A stretch of DNA of 64,000 bases, taken from assembly GCA_030272585.1 (NCBI GenBank), contig BSYQ01000001.1, positions 8,633,001 through 8,697,000 on the forward strand, written 5' to 3'. Below, one piece after another: positions 1 through 12,150 of the stretch. How positions within the stretch are numbered: position 1 is the first letter of the stretch; each line of letters begins with the position of its first letter. The translations under genes were made by a program, and so were the position numbers. The stretch is from Bryopsis sp. KO-2023 (taxonomy: Eukaryota > Chlorophyta > Ulvophyceae > Bryopsidales > Bryopsidaceae). The notes below the pieces were generated by a model, which saw nothing but the letters and a program-made list of their open reading frames with translations, was not told the DNA's origin and ran no database searches.

Positions 1-594
1 AAATTCTTTGAAAAAAAAACCGGTGGAGATCGTCGTCAAGTCGGTTTGATCCATCTACGCGGAGCCTCAGCCCTCGATCGTGAAGAACGCCGCATAAGAG
101 CCACGAAGGTGGCCGGATCGTCGAAGGAGCACGCGCGAAAAGCCGCAAAGATCGTCGTCGGAGAAGAGCACGCGAAGACAATAGTTTTTACAAGTTTGTG
201 TGTGCGTGTGTGTGTGTTCTTTTCTTTGTTCTAGGCGGGTTGCTCTATGGGCAGCCTCCTCGTGGCGCAACCTGGACGGTCGGGTCCCTTCGCTCGCTTT
301 TGAGCGAAGCGGCCCGACTGACGAATGGCCCATCTAAAGCTTTTATGTTCGAACAGAGTGTCGTTAGTGGGTGAAAAGGGCGAAGAGCCGCTCCAGGAGC
401 ACCTGCAGTTACACCCAGCAAAGCAGGCAAATATAAACCAGGTGATACAAATGCTGAAGTTACTGGTGGTAAGGACTTGTGCTTCTCTTATGTTCACTTT
501 CTCTCCCATCCTCAACCAGGTTTGAGTGGTATGGATGTGCTGTGTACAGATTCTGAAGAAACATGCCAGATGAAAGCATTGGCTGAACAGAGTT
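1..594 (+). CDS. Possible 3' exons of a gene entering from the left edge
   Basis: Two exon-like blocks can be joined. One covers about 390-469 and reads RAAPGAPAVTPSKAGKYKPG and onward, ending in phase 1 at a GGTAAG donor (469/470). The other runs from the acceptor at about 518-522 to a TGA at about 594 and ends in MKALAEQS. They join in one frame, but no upstream acceptor with a good pyrimidine tract could be fixed, because the frame is closed at about 370. Separately, bases 1-49 are open and end in a TGA after a Lys-rich stretch, which could be the stop of another upstream exon. No family was recognised. This may be untranslated RNA rather than coding sequence. Confidence 0.25.
238..318. 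other. Two adjacent strong stem-loops, candidate structured RNA
   Basis: Bases 238-243 (GGTTGC) pair with 267-272 (GCAACC). Bases 279-284 (GTCGGG) pair with 313-318 (CCCGAC), and inside this TTCGCTC (289-295) pairs with GAGCGAA (302-308) around a short T-rich loop. A further ATGGGC/GCCCAT complementarity (247-252 with 326-331) could close both hairpins. The G+C content is well above that of the flanks. I could not match it to SRP, RNase P, U2, U3, U4 or U6 RNA. It may be a small RNA, or structure within an intron or UTR. Confidence 0.35.
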
Positions 595-916
595 GACCCA
601 ATGGAGTTCAGTCCAACCTACTGAACAGCAGAGTGTTTGTGAAGGATGCGAGTATGTTTGATTTTCCTTCTTCGTCTTGCTTTCTGGGGTGCTCTGTTGG
701 TTGCTGGAGATGATCTTACATGGAGGGAGTGTGTCCAAATATTGCATTGTGGTCAGGTTTAAGAATGAACAAGAATCCTCTAATTGAAGCATTCGTAAAG
801 AATTCCAGCGCATTGCGGGACACTATCCAGACGGAACTGACCAAGGGGGGGGGGGGGGGCACGAATAAAAGATTCCAATAAAAGAGAAGATGAAATTCAA
901 GCAACTGGAACCCTCA

Positions 917-3900
917 TCATTTGTCCCCTAATTGAATGACTTGTCCAACGGCATCTGCCAATTTGCCAGCTTCAAGCTTGGCTTTCTCCTGGCGTTTCTT
1001 CACTTTTTTCAATTTCTTTCTGTTTGTCCTTGCTTGCTGTGTGTCCAGCTGACCCTCCGCCCCGTAGAACTCAGTTCCTCTGTGTATGGCAAAAAAAAAC
1101 GGACGAAAGAACTCAAGTTGTTGTATTGTCCATGACTTGCTGCCCCAGAGAAAGGGAAAACTGTTCACTTTACTGCGGGCCACGTCATGGTTAAAAAAAA
1201 TTAGAAAAAATAGAGAAAATGAGCGTAAGATATCAAAGCCATAAGCCAAACCACAACAGCACAGGCGGAGGAGAATGATGCGTTTGATTAAGCTCTTGTT
1301 AAATAGGCAAACAGCAAAGTTCTTGGCATTATGAAAATCTTGAGCAAATTCATCGTCGCCCTCTTGGAACTTTCTGGGTTAAAACATAGCTGCGCCCATA
1401 ATCACAGCAACAAGCTCCAGCTCGACGGATTTATGAGGGAACCGATTGCAATAATGACAAGGGATGACGATACCAACTTACTTTCTCTTCTTTGTGGGTT
1501 TTTTCCGTTTGAGTGGGGCTGAGGTTGGGACTTCGCTCTTTCCATCTGCAGGATTTTCAAAAACACGATTATATATCAGCGATCCTTGAATTAAAAAAAT
1601 ATATATGAAACAGTCAACCACAGCATTCGAATAGGATACAAGTGACAGTGCCAAGCTCTAATAAAGCTGCACAACTTTCTTGGGGGTGGACACCCAACAA
1701 CCATCACAAAAAAATTAAAAAAAAAAAACCTAGGAAAAAAAAATCATCGATAAAATATCCATGCATACCATCAGAATCCTCCTCCTCGTCAATCAAACCC
1801 TTCGGCTTTGGGGCAACTGCAGCATCAACCGCCGGCTTCTCTACTTTCTTTCTTCTTTTCTTCTTTGGTTTTTCAGGTTCCACTACGGCCTCTTCCTCCT
1901 TAGCTTCAACCCCCTCTCCCAAAACGGGTTCGCTCGAAATCCCACCCTCCATTAACAGCCCCTCGATAGCTTTCACAACGTTGCCCACCTCTTTCCGATC
2001 CTTGCTTCGCTTAGCCATTTTCTGAAAGGCAGCTTCCGCTCCTTTGAATTCAAAAGGCAAAGAACCACCAGCGTTATCATCTTCACCAGCCACCTCATCC
2101 CCCGCCGGTTCTTTGTCGCCTGCAAGCGAAAAATTCTCCAGGAGCTCGGCAGCTGCATCCATTTTCTTGTCGGTGGTTTTGACCAGGTCCATTCCTGACA
2201 TCGCATCCACAACAGAAGCTTCCATCTCTTGCATGCTTTTCACACTGGCCAGCAGCTCTTCATCCCCCACCTGTGATTTGAATGTATACCCATTAAAACT
2301 CGTCGCTTCAAAATGAGCAGAAAATTTCCTTCCACTATCTAGTGATCGACATCGTATATTTGCAACAGCAGTTGATGGTTGGGTGGAAAAACGGTAGGTT
2401 ATTATATGCATTGCACTGCCTCCGTCAGATTCCCACCTTGTCAATATTGAATTCCTCCGCCCACTCTTGCACCAGTCTGACGCTCTTTCCATGCACCCTT
2501 TCAGGAGGTGTTGTAAAGTACGGAATCACACCAGAATTCCAATCCTGAGTAAAAACACCGCCTCATTTCAAATCCAACACTCTGATATTTTCGAGCCAGC
2601 TGTGACTGACCCAGCAACGAAAACGCACACCCAATTTTACTGCAACAGGGAGGAGTTGTTTCATGAACTCTAGTAAGAATGGATGGTGTTCCAAGAAATT
2701 CACCTGGAGGACCATTTTAGCCACAGCACCCATGTCTGGCAAACCTCCCCGTCGCAATTTTCCCCTCACAGCAGCCAGGTGTTGCAAGAACTCTTCGGCA
2801 GTCTCAAAACTATCGACTTGATAAATTTTAGCCAAACGCTCAGTAGGAACCCTCGACAGGATGTCGTTGACTATGCCGATGGGGTCATCCACCTGCTCGG
2901 TCTTTATGCCGCCTTGGAGCGGACCTTGCCCCTTGGTAACGATAATTCCGGGGCTGTCCAGCAGCCGAATGTGTTTGTCTAGATGAACCTCCTGTATGGA
3001 AGTGGTCACCCCTGCACAACAGGCCAACACCCCTCACCCCTCACCTTACTAACGTAAAAAACCACCAAATCGTAACTCAAATTGCAGGAAACAAACGCCC
3101 CTTTCTGGTCAGAGAAACAGACGCCATTTCATCCTTGAAAAGTGTTCCTTTGCAGAGCGTTCGTTAGTTCCAGGGTTGCTGCAGATTGTACTGGTGAAAA
3201 TTCTTCCATCTGCCCAACACCCGCCATGAAAAAAAGCTCTATTTTTTTTTCTTCTTTTTTTTTTTGGCATTTATGGGCATCACCCTTGGGATAGTTTACC
3301 AGGTCTGTTCCCCACATGCGCAACCCTGGTCCGCTTTAAGCTGTTTATTACGGAGCTTTTTCCGACGTTCGGCATCCCCACGATTCCCACCGTGATGGCC
3401 GTCTTGATGTTTTTGTTCCTGGCATAGTTCTTCAACAGCTGCAGCAGATTCTCTGCCCCCAAACACATTTGAGTTTTCACGTTTTGGCCCAGCCCCACTT
3501 TCCTCGCTTGCCCGAGATTGTGGTGCTGTTTTTGAGTGGAACTCTTGAATGCGATTGCTGGTATCTCCTCCCTTAGATATTTCAGCCATTTTTCCACGAC
3601 ATTATGAGGTACAAGATCTGAACATCAAAACCAAAAAGATATGAAGAACATTAAAACAAAAAGAAAAAATAAATAAAAATTCAGACGAAGGTGAGGGTGG
3701 ATATAAAATCCAAGGAAGAAACATTCTAATCGCAGGGCTGCACGATTGTTCCACAAAAAGAAAAGAAAGAGGGGGAAGGTGGGGGGGTAAAAGAGGAAAT
3801 GGTCATGGTTTGTTTTGCAGAGGAGTTTTGATGCTCACCAATTTTGTTCAGCAAAATAATGACCCTTTTTTCTGCCCCGGCCGACCTCACGTAATTCTCA

Positions 3901-4907
3901 ACTTCCAAGGATCGACAGGCCATCGGATCACGAGCGTCCAAAACCTCAATGACAACATCCGCCAGCTCCACCACCTTTTTGAATTCTTTATAGAACGCAC
4001 GGTCACCTCCACCTATCCACAACAACCCATGCAAAAATTATTCAAAATGCATCGCTGAGACCATACTTCAACAGGCACTGTTCGTTTATCTCTATTTATT
4101 TTATGGCATGGGGGGCAGCTGTGGATCCGAGGATTGCATGTGGAAGTGTTTTCTCCTGCAAACCCTGGACATAGTTCAGTGTTGATATGTTCATGACGCA
4201 CTTCGACCGCCACTTGATCCACTGGGTTTTTCCTCGGGTTGTTCGGCTTCTTGAAAACCTTCCTGTCGCTGATCAGCGTCCGCCTTGAGAGCCTCCATAG
4301 TATCCAACTCTTCGGGCTCATCAGCAAGCAGCGCCTTTGAAAGAAACACACAGGAGTGTATAGCATTTGACGGGACATCTCAACACAAACAAATTCATAT
4401 CATGGAAATAACTAAGAATGAATTCCTGAATAGAAACGGTGCCACATGTGGCTTTCGGTATCAAATGCAAAAAGGAAAAAAAAAAAACAGACTTTAGGCA
4501 CCTGATTTGATAGCATTCATTTGCATGTATTTTCCCCCAATTTTTCAAAGATTGAAATTTTTTTTTGGCTGAGTTTTCCCTAGATGCAGCCATGCCATGC
4601 AGCATTTGACCATAAATCTCACCTGTTTTCGAGCTTTCTTGACTTCCTTTTTTTTTTTTTCCTTTGCCAAAATTTTGGCTCTTTCGAATGCCACTTCCTT
4701 CAAGAACTCCTGCCGGAAAGGCCAAGCAGCTGGAACACCAGGGTCCTTGCTCTTGGGCCTCCTGCCCCCCTGCTGCGACCTCTGCTTGGCTTCTTTCTTG
4801 GCCTTTCTTTTGTCTTTCACCAGCCTTTGTTTGGCCTTCCTGATGCGGGTATACTGCTCCCCAAGCGTCACGCGCTTGGGTTTCGACTTGGTGCTTTTCT
4901 TAACCAT
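917..4907 (-). CDS. Nucleostemin/GNL3-like circularly permuted GTPase, ribosome biogenesis
   Basis: Nine exons: 4907-4623, 4334-4208, 4012-3839, 3617-3300, 3011-2704, 2544-2437, 2270-1769, 1545-1482, 1079-917. All phases agree and give 682 residues. The first ~95 residues are a Lys/Arg-rich coiled nucleolar-type segment (starts [12 protein letters not shown]). The GTPase motifs come in permuted order: DARDP (G5), NKID (G4, split by an intron), GMPNVGKSS (G1), DSPGI (G3). These are followed by [17 protein letters not shown], the typical GNL3/GNL3L/Nug1 signature. The C-terminus is acidic, then basic. In other eukaryotes the family acts in the nucleolus in 60S subunit assembly and export. The last intron uses GTAAGT directly after a Lys-rich stretch; if retained, it would stop the protein ~53 residues early. 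The gene is head-to-head with TFIIE beta. Confidence 0.93.
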
Positions 4908-5349
4908 CTTGCTCCAACTTCACCAAGTAAAATAGAATAAATAGCCGTCCCCTTATTGCCCCAAACGCACCCGGCGGCTCAGGAAGCACCGCTCAACAGT
5001 CGGAAAGGGGGAAAGTGTGCAGGAGGGTGGTTTCATACCAGCTCCATTACGGTCACGTGCGCAGCCACATTAGTCATGCTTCCGTAATTCTTTGTTGCTT
5101 CGTACAGGCAGTACAATTCGGCTTGGTTGGGGTGAAGTTGCTTGGTAGAGGAAAACCACCAGTGGTGCATTTTTTTGTTGCAAAACTTCTGCGCTGCACG
5201 GTTTCCAGACTTGGGTGGTGACGAACGATCGAGGTGGCCTGCGCTTCGTCTCAAGCAAAAAAAGTTCCGAGTTTTTTCTTTCCCTCTCCCCGCATCCCGT
5301 GCTCTTTTGAGGAGCGAAAGCAGTTTTAGATTCGTCCTGGGGGGTTGGA
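4908..5349. promoter_or_regulatory. Shared divergent promoter region, GNL3-like / TFIIE beta
   Basis: This 442-bp gap separates two start codons that face away from each other. No TATA box stands out. It must contain both 5' UTRs and probably a bidirectional promoter. This is inferred from gene geometry only. Confidence 0.4.
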
Positions 5350-6537
5350 ATGCAGTTCAACCTTCTGTCGGAGTTGAAAAAGCTGAAGAACCGAACCACG
5401 CAGTCCGGCAAGGATCCCTCAGAAAAAGAGACAAAGAAAAAGCCGTCGAAACCGAGGGCCAAGTCCGCCAAGTCGGCCGCTGCGAAGTCGTCGCAAGAGG
5501 CCAAGCCTCAGCCCAAGAAAAAAAGCACTGCCGCGAAAGAATCGGCCAAATCCAATGACTCGTCCCGGCCGAAAAAGCCTCAAACCCCCTTCAAGAAACG
5601 ACTCAAGGATGCTATCACCGCTCTGTTGGACGTCAGGGTGCCTATGAGCATCGACGAGATATGCGCGAAAACGAAATTCGACCCCGACGACAAGGAGCTT
5701 TGGCTGGCGCTCGGGAAAAGCCCTCGAACGGAGCTGTTGCCCGATGGACGCTATCTGTACAAGTCGCAGTTGACGAACGTGAGGGAGAAGGGGGAACTGC
5801 TGACGCACGTGCGGAAGAATCCCAGGGGCACGGTTTGGATGGATATTCGAGACGCTTACCAAGACGTCGAAAGAGATTTGAAGTCGCTCGTGGACCAACG
5901 GCAAGTTTTCGTTCTGCACAACCCAGATATGGAGGACGACGTGGTATATCCGAACAGCCCGACAAGGTGACTATATCGACAGTTGCGTTTGAAACCCCCC
6001 CTCTGGCAGACCGGTTGTCGTCAATATAAGCGTCAAAATCTAATCATGCCCCCGCAAAATTTGCAGAAATCGGCGATATGCCACCAGTCTCTTTGCGAGG
6101 ATCGATTCACACACAGAGATTGTGTGTTTCTAGTGGTGGTTTTTGTTTTTCCCACTGCCTTTTCATTTATTGATTGAGAGCATTTCTTTTCGAAATTAAC
6201 ATTGATATCGAGGTCGAAAGCTGCCTCATGTAGCCTGTTGAGTATATAGTCAAGTGACTTGGGCCATATTTAATTGTGGAGGGAGAAAATCGCTCCAGCC
6301 AGTGGAGAAGTGGTCGATCTCTGGCAAGAAATCCAAGTCCCCCACGAGCCTTCCGAATTGGAGGATGCGTTGCGAAAAGCGAAAATAGAACCGTCCCGAA
6401 AACGGGGCTTGGAGAAGAGAGCCGTCATAATGAAGGCTCCCAAAAAAGCAAAGAAGAAGGATTTCAGATACAGGAAGGTCACCAACACACACATGCCGGA
6501 GCTGTTCAATTCTCAACAGCCAGACCAGATCGATTGA
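5350..6537 (+). CDS. Transcription initiation factor IIE subunit beta
   Basis: Two exons, 5350-5966 and 6282-6537, join in phase 2 to give 290 residues, close to the ~291 of human TFIIE beta. Residues 1-75 are Lys/Ser-rich and low in complexity. Two winged-helix segments follow: ...RLKDAITALLDVRVPMSIDE and ELLPDGRYLYKSQLTNVREK, with ..LLTHVRKNPRGTVWMDIRDAY. The C-terminal exon carries a basic tail (KKAKKKDFRYRKVTNTHM), as in the family. The protein pairs with TFIIE alpha in the Pol II pre-initiation complex, recruits TFIIH and helps open the promoter. ATG 5350 is the first in frame. The identification rests on motif and length match; I judge it strong. Confidence 0.88.
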
Positions 6538-6971
6538 TTCACCTGTTTGAAAGGGTATCAAAATGAATTCCCATGTGGTATGGTGTTTTGGGGGTGTTTT
6601 AAAATTTCCATTCTGTCAGTGGTTGCGCCTGGCGTTTTATTTGTATGATGTGTATGGAGAGATTGGGAAAAAAAGGAGGAAAAGAAATGCGCTGATTTTA
6701 GATAGGTAGCATTCAAATATGCTGGTAAATGATCAGGAAAAAGATATCCGCGATGGAAAATGGAGGGAATAGCTTAGCAAACATGATTGAATTTTGTTGT
6801 GCTGATTGGAGGTATATTCAGAGAAGGGGGGGGGGGGTTGTGTAAGGGGTTGGGCTTTTGCTTTTGCTGCAAACTTGACAGAGGCAATGTGTGGGTGGTA
6901 TGATCAAAAAATTACACCACCAGCAACACTGCAAAACATCCTACATATATTTTCACCACCCTACTAGCTAG
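6538..6971. other. Intergenic, convergent 3' ends
   Basis: This is the 3' flank of TFIIE beta and of the minus-strand gene ending at 6972. It is A/T-rich with a G12 run near 6827-6838. I see no gene. Confidence 0.6.
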
Positions 6972-9663
6972 TCAATCGCTCTCATCTTCACTGAGTCCCA
7001 CAGCCTGACGCCTTGCATGCAAATATCTCCTGAAAGTCGAGCTGCAGGAAGGCTTAGAGGGGGCCCGTCTGGTGCGGGTGGCTCTTTTGCTGACAGGGGT
7101 GACCTTCCTCAATTGATAAGCGCCATTCTTGATCACCATCAAAGCATTGTCATAAGCGTGTCTTCCCCCGCCCCCTCTTTCTCCAAGGGGGGTGGTCAAC
7201 ATTTGTCTCGTTTCCCCAGCGTGCTTGTTAATATTCAAACTCGTGTTTTCCCCAAAAGGCTGGGATGCTCCCAAGGCCGATGACCTTTGCACTCCTTTAA
7301 ACTTCAGCCCCCCTCCAAAGGACCGACCATTTGGAGCATTATCTCCCTTCCCTCCAATCCCAACTTGCGTTTCAGAACACACAGATCGAAGCTTCCCTGC
7401 CCATCGATCATCATCGCATGTGGTCCTTATTTTTGATAAGCCATGTTCCCCACGTGGAGCTTTGTTTTCGTCCTGACTGGATGTCTCCGATCCCATTAAT
7501 TCATCGATTTTTGATGGAATGCTCTTCCTTGTTTTGTTGGTGGATCGAGGGCTCCCAGAGAAATTGCTGCCGAAGGCTGGTTCCCGGTCATCGGAGGAGA
7601 GCTTTCCATGGATCAATTTGTCGAAGCGCTCCAGTCTTGCAGTGAACGAAACTCCAAACTCCCTGGGCAATCGACGATTTTGTGGAGTCGCAGCTTCCGA
7701 GGGAGGGTTGCTTGGTGGCAGCATTTCAGATGGCAGCGGAGTTCTTGGATATCGCCCCACACGGCCAGATATAGCATCTTGGCTCGAAAATGGGTTTTCT
7801 TCAGGATATCTAGTAGCCGGCTTTGGTGATTGCATTCCCTCCAATCCAGATTTCCTGGTGTTCAGATACTCCGAGAGGTTGTGAATTTTGGTGGCGATCC
7901 CTTGGACATCAGGCTCCGGAGTTCTGCCCTCGTCTTTCCCAGTTCTTGTTGCTACAGGTGATCTGTTTTCCATCCATGACTTGAAAGCCCGACTCTTCCC
8001 TTCCAGTAAATTTGCTGTGTCATCAGGTTCATCATCCCGGATGAAGCTCCGTTTAGTCTTTTCATAAGGATGTTTGGGGGGTTCATCCATTGCTCGGTCG
8101 CCTGGGGTGCCCCCACCCAACATGGAGGAAGTGGCAGAAAAAGGACCTTTCAGCGGAGATTTAGTCGAAAATCGATCGGCCAAACCTGTGAGAGAGCAAA
8201 AGACATTTTTCGTGACGTGTCAAAATCATCCAAGAAACAACCAGTAGAAAGTGAGACTGGCACAGGACCATCCAGTTCGTTTTGATGCCTTCTGTTATGG
8301 AGATCCACAATCAACTCTGCACTCACCCAGAGTGTCAGCCGGTTTGGGCCTCTTCTTGGTTTGTGGTGTGGAGTGCAAATCCCTGGTGTCCGTTTCGCAT
8401 CCAAAGCTTTCAGCATTCATGGCGTTAAATCGAAACAGACCCTCATTCTTCGAGAAACCATTCTCCTTTTCATTATCTTTGGACTGGCTGCTCTTTACAT
8501 TCAGTTCCGTCAACATGGCAAGGAAGCTATCTTCATCCAGAGGATCGTTCGGAGTGGTGGCCTCATTTCTGTTGCCATGTGGGGTGTTTGATTCTGACCT
8601 CCGTCCAGCTGGCGTGTTTCCACCGTCATTTTCTCCATCAAAATTCCCACTGAAATCGTCGCTGAGCCTCGGTCTGGCGAAGCCCCCTTCCCCTTGATCG
8701 ATGTCGTGCTTGGGATGAGCGTCGTCCTTGCTCGTTTGCGTTTTCTCTTCGTCCCCTCCACTGTCATTAGCAGCTTGACCCCATCTAATGTCCCAGCCAG
8801 ATTCTCTGCATGGTTCGACGAAGCCTCTGTTGAATCGAAATCCACTCGACTGAGACAGCCGCGCTTTGCCTTCTTCCTTCAAGTTTACATTTCCTGACGA
8901 CCGCGAGTATTGGGAAGGGTTCGTGTTGCAGCGGAAGGGGCTGGGCTGGTTGGATTCCTGACCAGCTTGAGTGGGGGCTCGGGAGAAACCGTGAGTTTCT
9001 TGACCGCCATAGAAAGGCTCCACAGTAATTCGAAACCTGGGAATTTTCCCGCGCGACGCTGATAGGCACTGACGGTGGTAATTGAGCAAGACGTCAGCCA
9101 ACTCTGCGGTGAGCCGCTCGCACATTTTTCCTCGGGAGGCAGTCGTACACTGGCGATGGTAGCTGAGCAAAACGTCGGCCAGTTCTTTAGCCAGTTCCTC
9201 GTATTCCCCCAGAGCGGAGCGCAGTTGGGCCATCTCGATATTGTTGGCTTCCAGGATGTGGTGCAAGCGTAGGACTTCTGACTGTAGCCTTCGGAACACG
9301 AAGAGAGAATCGCGTTAGCAACGTTTCCCCAACGTAAAACGCTTGTCTGGAGAAATAATTTGGGCACCGGTTTTACCTTTCCTCATGACCTGCCTTCGAG
9401 GACAGTCCAGTGACGTGGATCGGGTCGGGATTAGGGCTGAACCCGGACATTTCTGGCCGGTTTCCACAACCAACTCGCGTTGGATAGCTGGTTTTCCACT
9501 TAATTAATCGACGTTTCTTCTGGTTACGCGGCGACGTCGGGGGTCCCTGTCTGAGGAGACTACCTGGATTCCTTCGAGCTTTTTGAGCCCTATGAAGCCG
9601 GCTCGCCGCGACAAGGATCGATTTGGAGCACTGTTTCGAAGGGGGGACGCCTGGGAAAGCCAC
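6972..9663 (-). CDS. Unrecognised protein with N-terminal coiled coil and internal duplication
   Basis: Three exons, about 9663-9377, 9288-8327 and 8185-6972, close in frame (phases 2 and 1). The first in-frame start I see is a GTG at 9663. An ATG at 9734 is in another frame, so the true 5' end is unresolved. A leucine-heptad helix (LQSEVLRLHHILEANNIEMA) is followed by two near-copies of ELADVLLxYHRQCxxASRGK. The remaining ~700 residues are Ser/Pro/Arg-rich and probably disordered. The basic C-terminus ends ARRQAVGLSEDESD. A coiled coil, then disorder, then a basic tail is also the layout of shugoshin and other chromosome proteins, but no diagnostic motif supports that assignment. No function is assigned. 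Confidence 0.72.
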
Positions 9664-10007
9664 GATTCTGGCATCGCCAGGGTGACGCGCGTGCGTGAGT
9701 CATGCGGCAGGTAATTGGAGAGAATGGATTCCATTTTTAGGGAATGTTCACAAGCAGGTGGGCAGTAGGAGAAAGCAGTAGCAAGTTTACAACAAAATCA
9801 TCGCGAGGACATGTTCAGTCCATTAGCCAATCAAAGTCTCAAATGCTTTGATCAAGAAATTGTTCAATCCCCCATCGATGCAGCCTCAGGGAAGTCAAGG
9901 GGTGGCTTCCAGCTGGACAGGCAACAAACCACAGTCAGAGGCAAAATTCAAGCTACGATCAGCTCATTCACCACAAGCTTGTGCTTGGATGAGAAAAATA
10001 CAGATCA

Positions 10008-11673
10008 TCATTGTTTGTTCACCCAATCACCAACCTGCACACCAATATCTTCCAGCACCCCAGCATCCCTTATGGCAACAAAAGCCTCTGCTGCAGTTCC
10101 AGTCAAAACATCCACTCGTGGAGGAAGCTCACTCACATTGCCCTCAGTTTGCCCCCGAGTATCAGGGGTATGGATTCTTTGTGGTGATCCTGTAGCCGTT
10201 GATTTTGGCTGTATGGTGGATTTCGGTGCATCAGTCTCAGAAATAACATTAGGGCTACCAGTAGCGAAACTCTCACCACCCGGAGTGGGAGCAGGATCAC
10301 TTCCTGCCGCACCTGGTTCAGGGGCATCGATCATCAGCTCTGAGTTGGGGTCATCAGGGCGAGCAGGGGGACTGGGCTCATCAATTTCATCCAGGGACTC
10401 CCTCAAATTCGAAGGTGCACTGGACAATGTGCTTGTGGGCTGCACATTTCCAGTTGCTTCATCATTGAAGCCCCCTTGATCCTCTTCGTTCCTCTGATCG
10501 AAACCAGATTCTACTTGTGGCGTGGGCACACCACTCGGAGGGACTGCTTGGGGAAGATATTCTGTCGAAGAAAACGGTTCTGGCTGTCCAGATTCGCTGA
10601 CCAATTGGACTTGGCTCGAGTCACTAGAACCAGCACCATCATCAGTCCTCCCAATGTTCCCTGCGTCATCGTCTCGAGTTGTGCTTGAGTCCACAGATGA
10701 TGTTTGGAAGCTTGCATCTCCTGTCTGTTGCATCCCTCCATTACCGCCAGCTTGGGGGCTAGGACGCACTGGGACAAGCCACTCCGGAGATGTTTCTGTA
10801 TTTGTTCCAGGCCCAGACTCAGCGCTGCCCCTGGCACTTTCGTCCACAGAAATCGCTATTGTTGGGACCGGACCACTTCCGATAGATCGGGGAATCTCTT
10901 CTGGACTTGAGGCATCATCAGCGACACTGTCTGGCTCGCCGCCAGTTTCCAGCTCCAATGGGGGCAGTGGAGTTCCACTGCTGTCAACAGAGCCTGAAGC
11001 TTCTGTTTCGAGATAGGGGGCAGATGGCAAGCCGCCCGTCGAATTCTGCGCAGGCTGGAAATTTGTGTTTATCCCAGATGGATTTTGTGGAGGTGCTTCT
11101 GGTCTTTTCGTAGTGGAATCACTTGTGCCATTTCCGTCAATAGGGGCTGCAGCCGCCGTTGGTGGGAGAGGAATTTGTCTGAAGCTCCTGTCAGGCATGC
11201 TGACGATGACGGTAGCTTGCTCCCTTGCCACTTCATTGGGCACTCCTTTTGGCAGGAGCACGGCTATCGGGAAAGCTGTGCCTCCAGCCACCTGAACTCC
11301 CTTGACATTGTTCAGAGCAACAACTCTGAATCCACTTGCCGCAGTTGTCGGTGGAGGCGCTGTGACGTTAGCAGTTTGCGGCGATCCTGGAAGGAAGGGC
11401 AGTCTTCCTGGTGATGGTGCGAGAGAAAAAAGAGTGCAAGGCGGCAGTGTTCACAGCTGTGATTTGCCCTGCTTGTCTTACCTTGGAGAAGCTCTCTCGT
11501 TTTGCTGAGTTGTAAGTGCTCTGAGCCAAGAATCAAACAAAAGATGAGGATCAGCATGAAATTCTCAAATGAACGCTTGCCCAAACGAAAAGGAAAGGGT
11601 ACTCGCCTGCCGCCACGAGTTTCTGAGCGGTGCACAAAAGACCGACAAGCAACAACACGACTGACGCCTGCAT
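10008..11673 (-). CDS. Secreted Pro/Ser/Thr-rich protein with RxLxQ motif
   Basis: Exons 11673-11607, 11520-11482 and 11386-10008 join in phase 1 to give about 494 residues. The protein starts MQASVVLLLVGLLCTAQ, a clear signal peptide, then RELLQ at residues 31-35. A compact segment follows (residues ~55-100: GFRVVALNNVKGVQVAGGTA ... EVAREQATVIVSMPD), then ~300 residues rich in Pro, Ser, Thr, Gly, Asp and Glu, with low complexity like a hydroxyproline-rich wall protein or O-glycosylated stalk. It ends AAEAFVAIRDAGVLEDIGVQ...NKQ. The first intron appears to use a GC donor (GCGAGT) at 11606. No enzyme family was recognised. A wall or extracellular-matrix role is inference. Confidence 0.7.
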
Positions 11674-12150
11674 TGGACGAAGGGCGTGGGAGATCGGGAG
11701 GGTTCGAGGTTATGGGTTTTGACGGTGTCGGTTTTGGCTGCCTTGATGGGACAGAGTGAACCCACACCAGTTGGCGGCAAATGAATGTTTCATGAATCCT
11801 CTTTTACAGGACCTTCAAAGCTCTATCGACTTGATTAGCATTTTGATGATCGTTTTTCATGGTCACCATAAACAGAACGTCTTTCCTGGAAAAAGAACAG
11901 GTCCCAAGAAATATCATTTACATCGATTCTGAGAAAAACTCTGTGCTGCCCCACAGTGGTCTGAAATCACCTTTTTCTTTATTCCTTCACAACAACGCAC
12001 TGCGCAATGTTGATTTTATCACTTCAAAAGAAAACCCCCCAAATGTTGTTGTGATCATAATTCTAGTTCGGTGGGCTCATACGATGCCAAAAAATCTGTC
12101 CTGTGCTCAGCATCACAAAGTATTGGTCTGGTTTGGATCACATGACACGA
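11674..12150. other. Intergenic between two secreted-protein genes
   Basis: This is the 5' flank of the Pro/Ser/Thr-rich gene and the 3' flank of Cys-rich protein A. I see no gene here. Confidence 0.6.
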
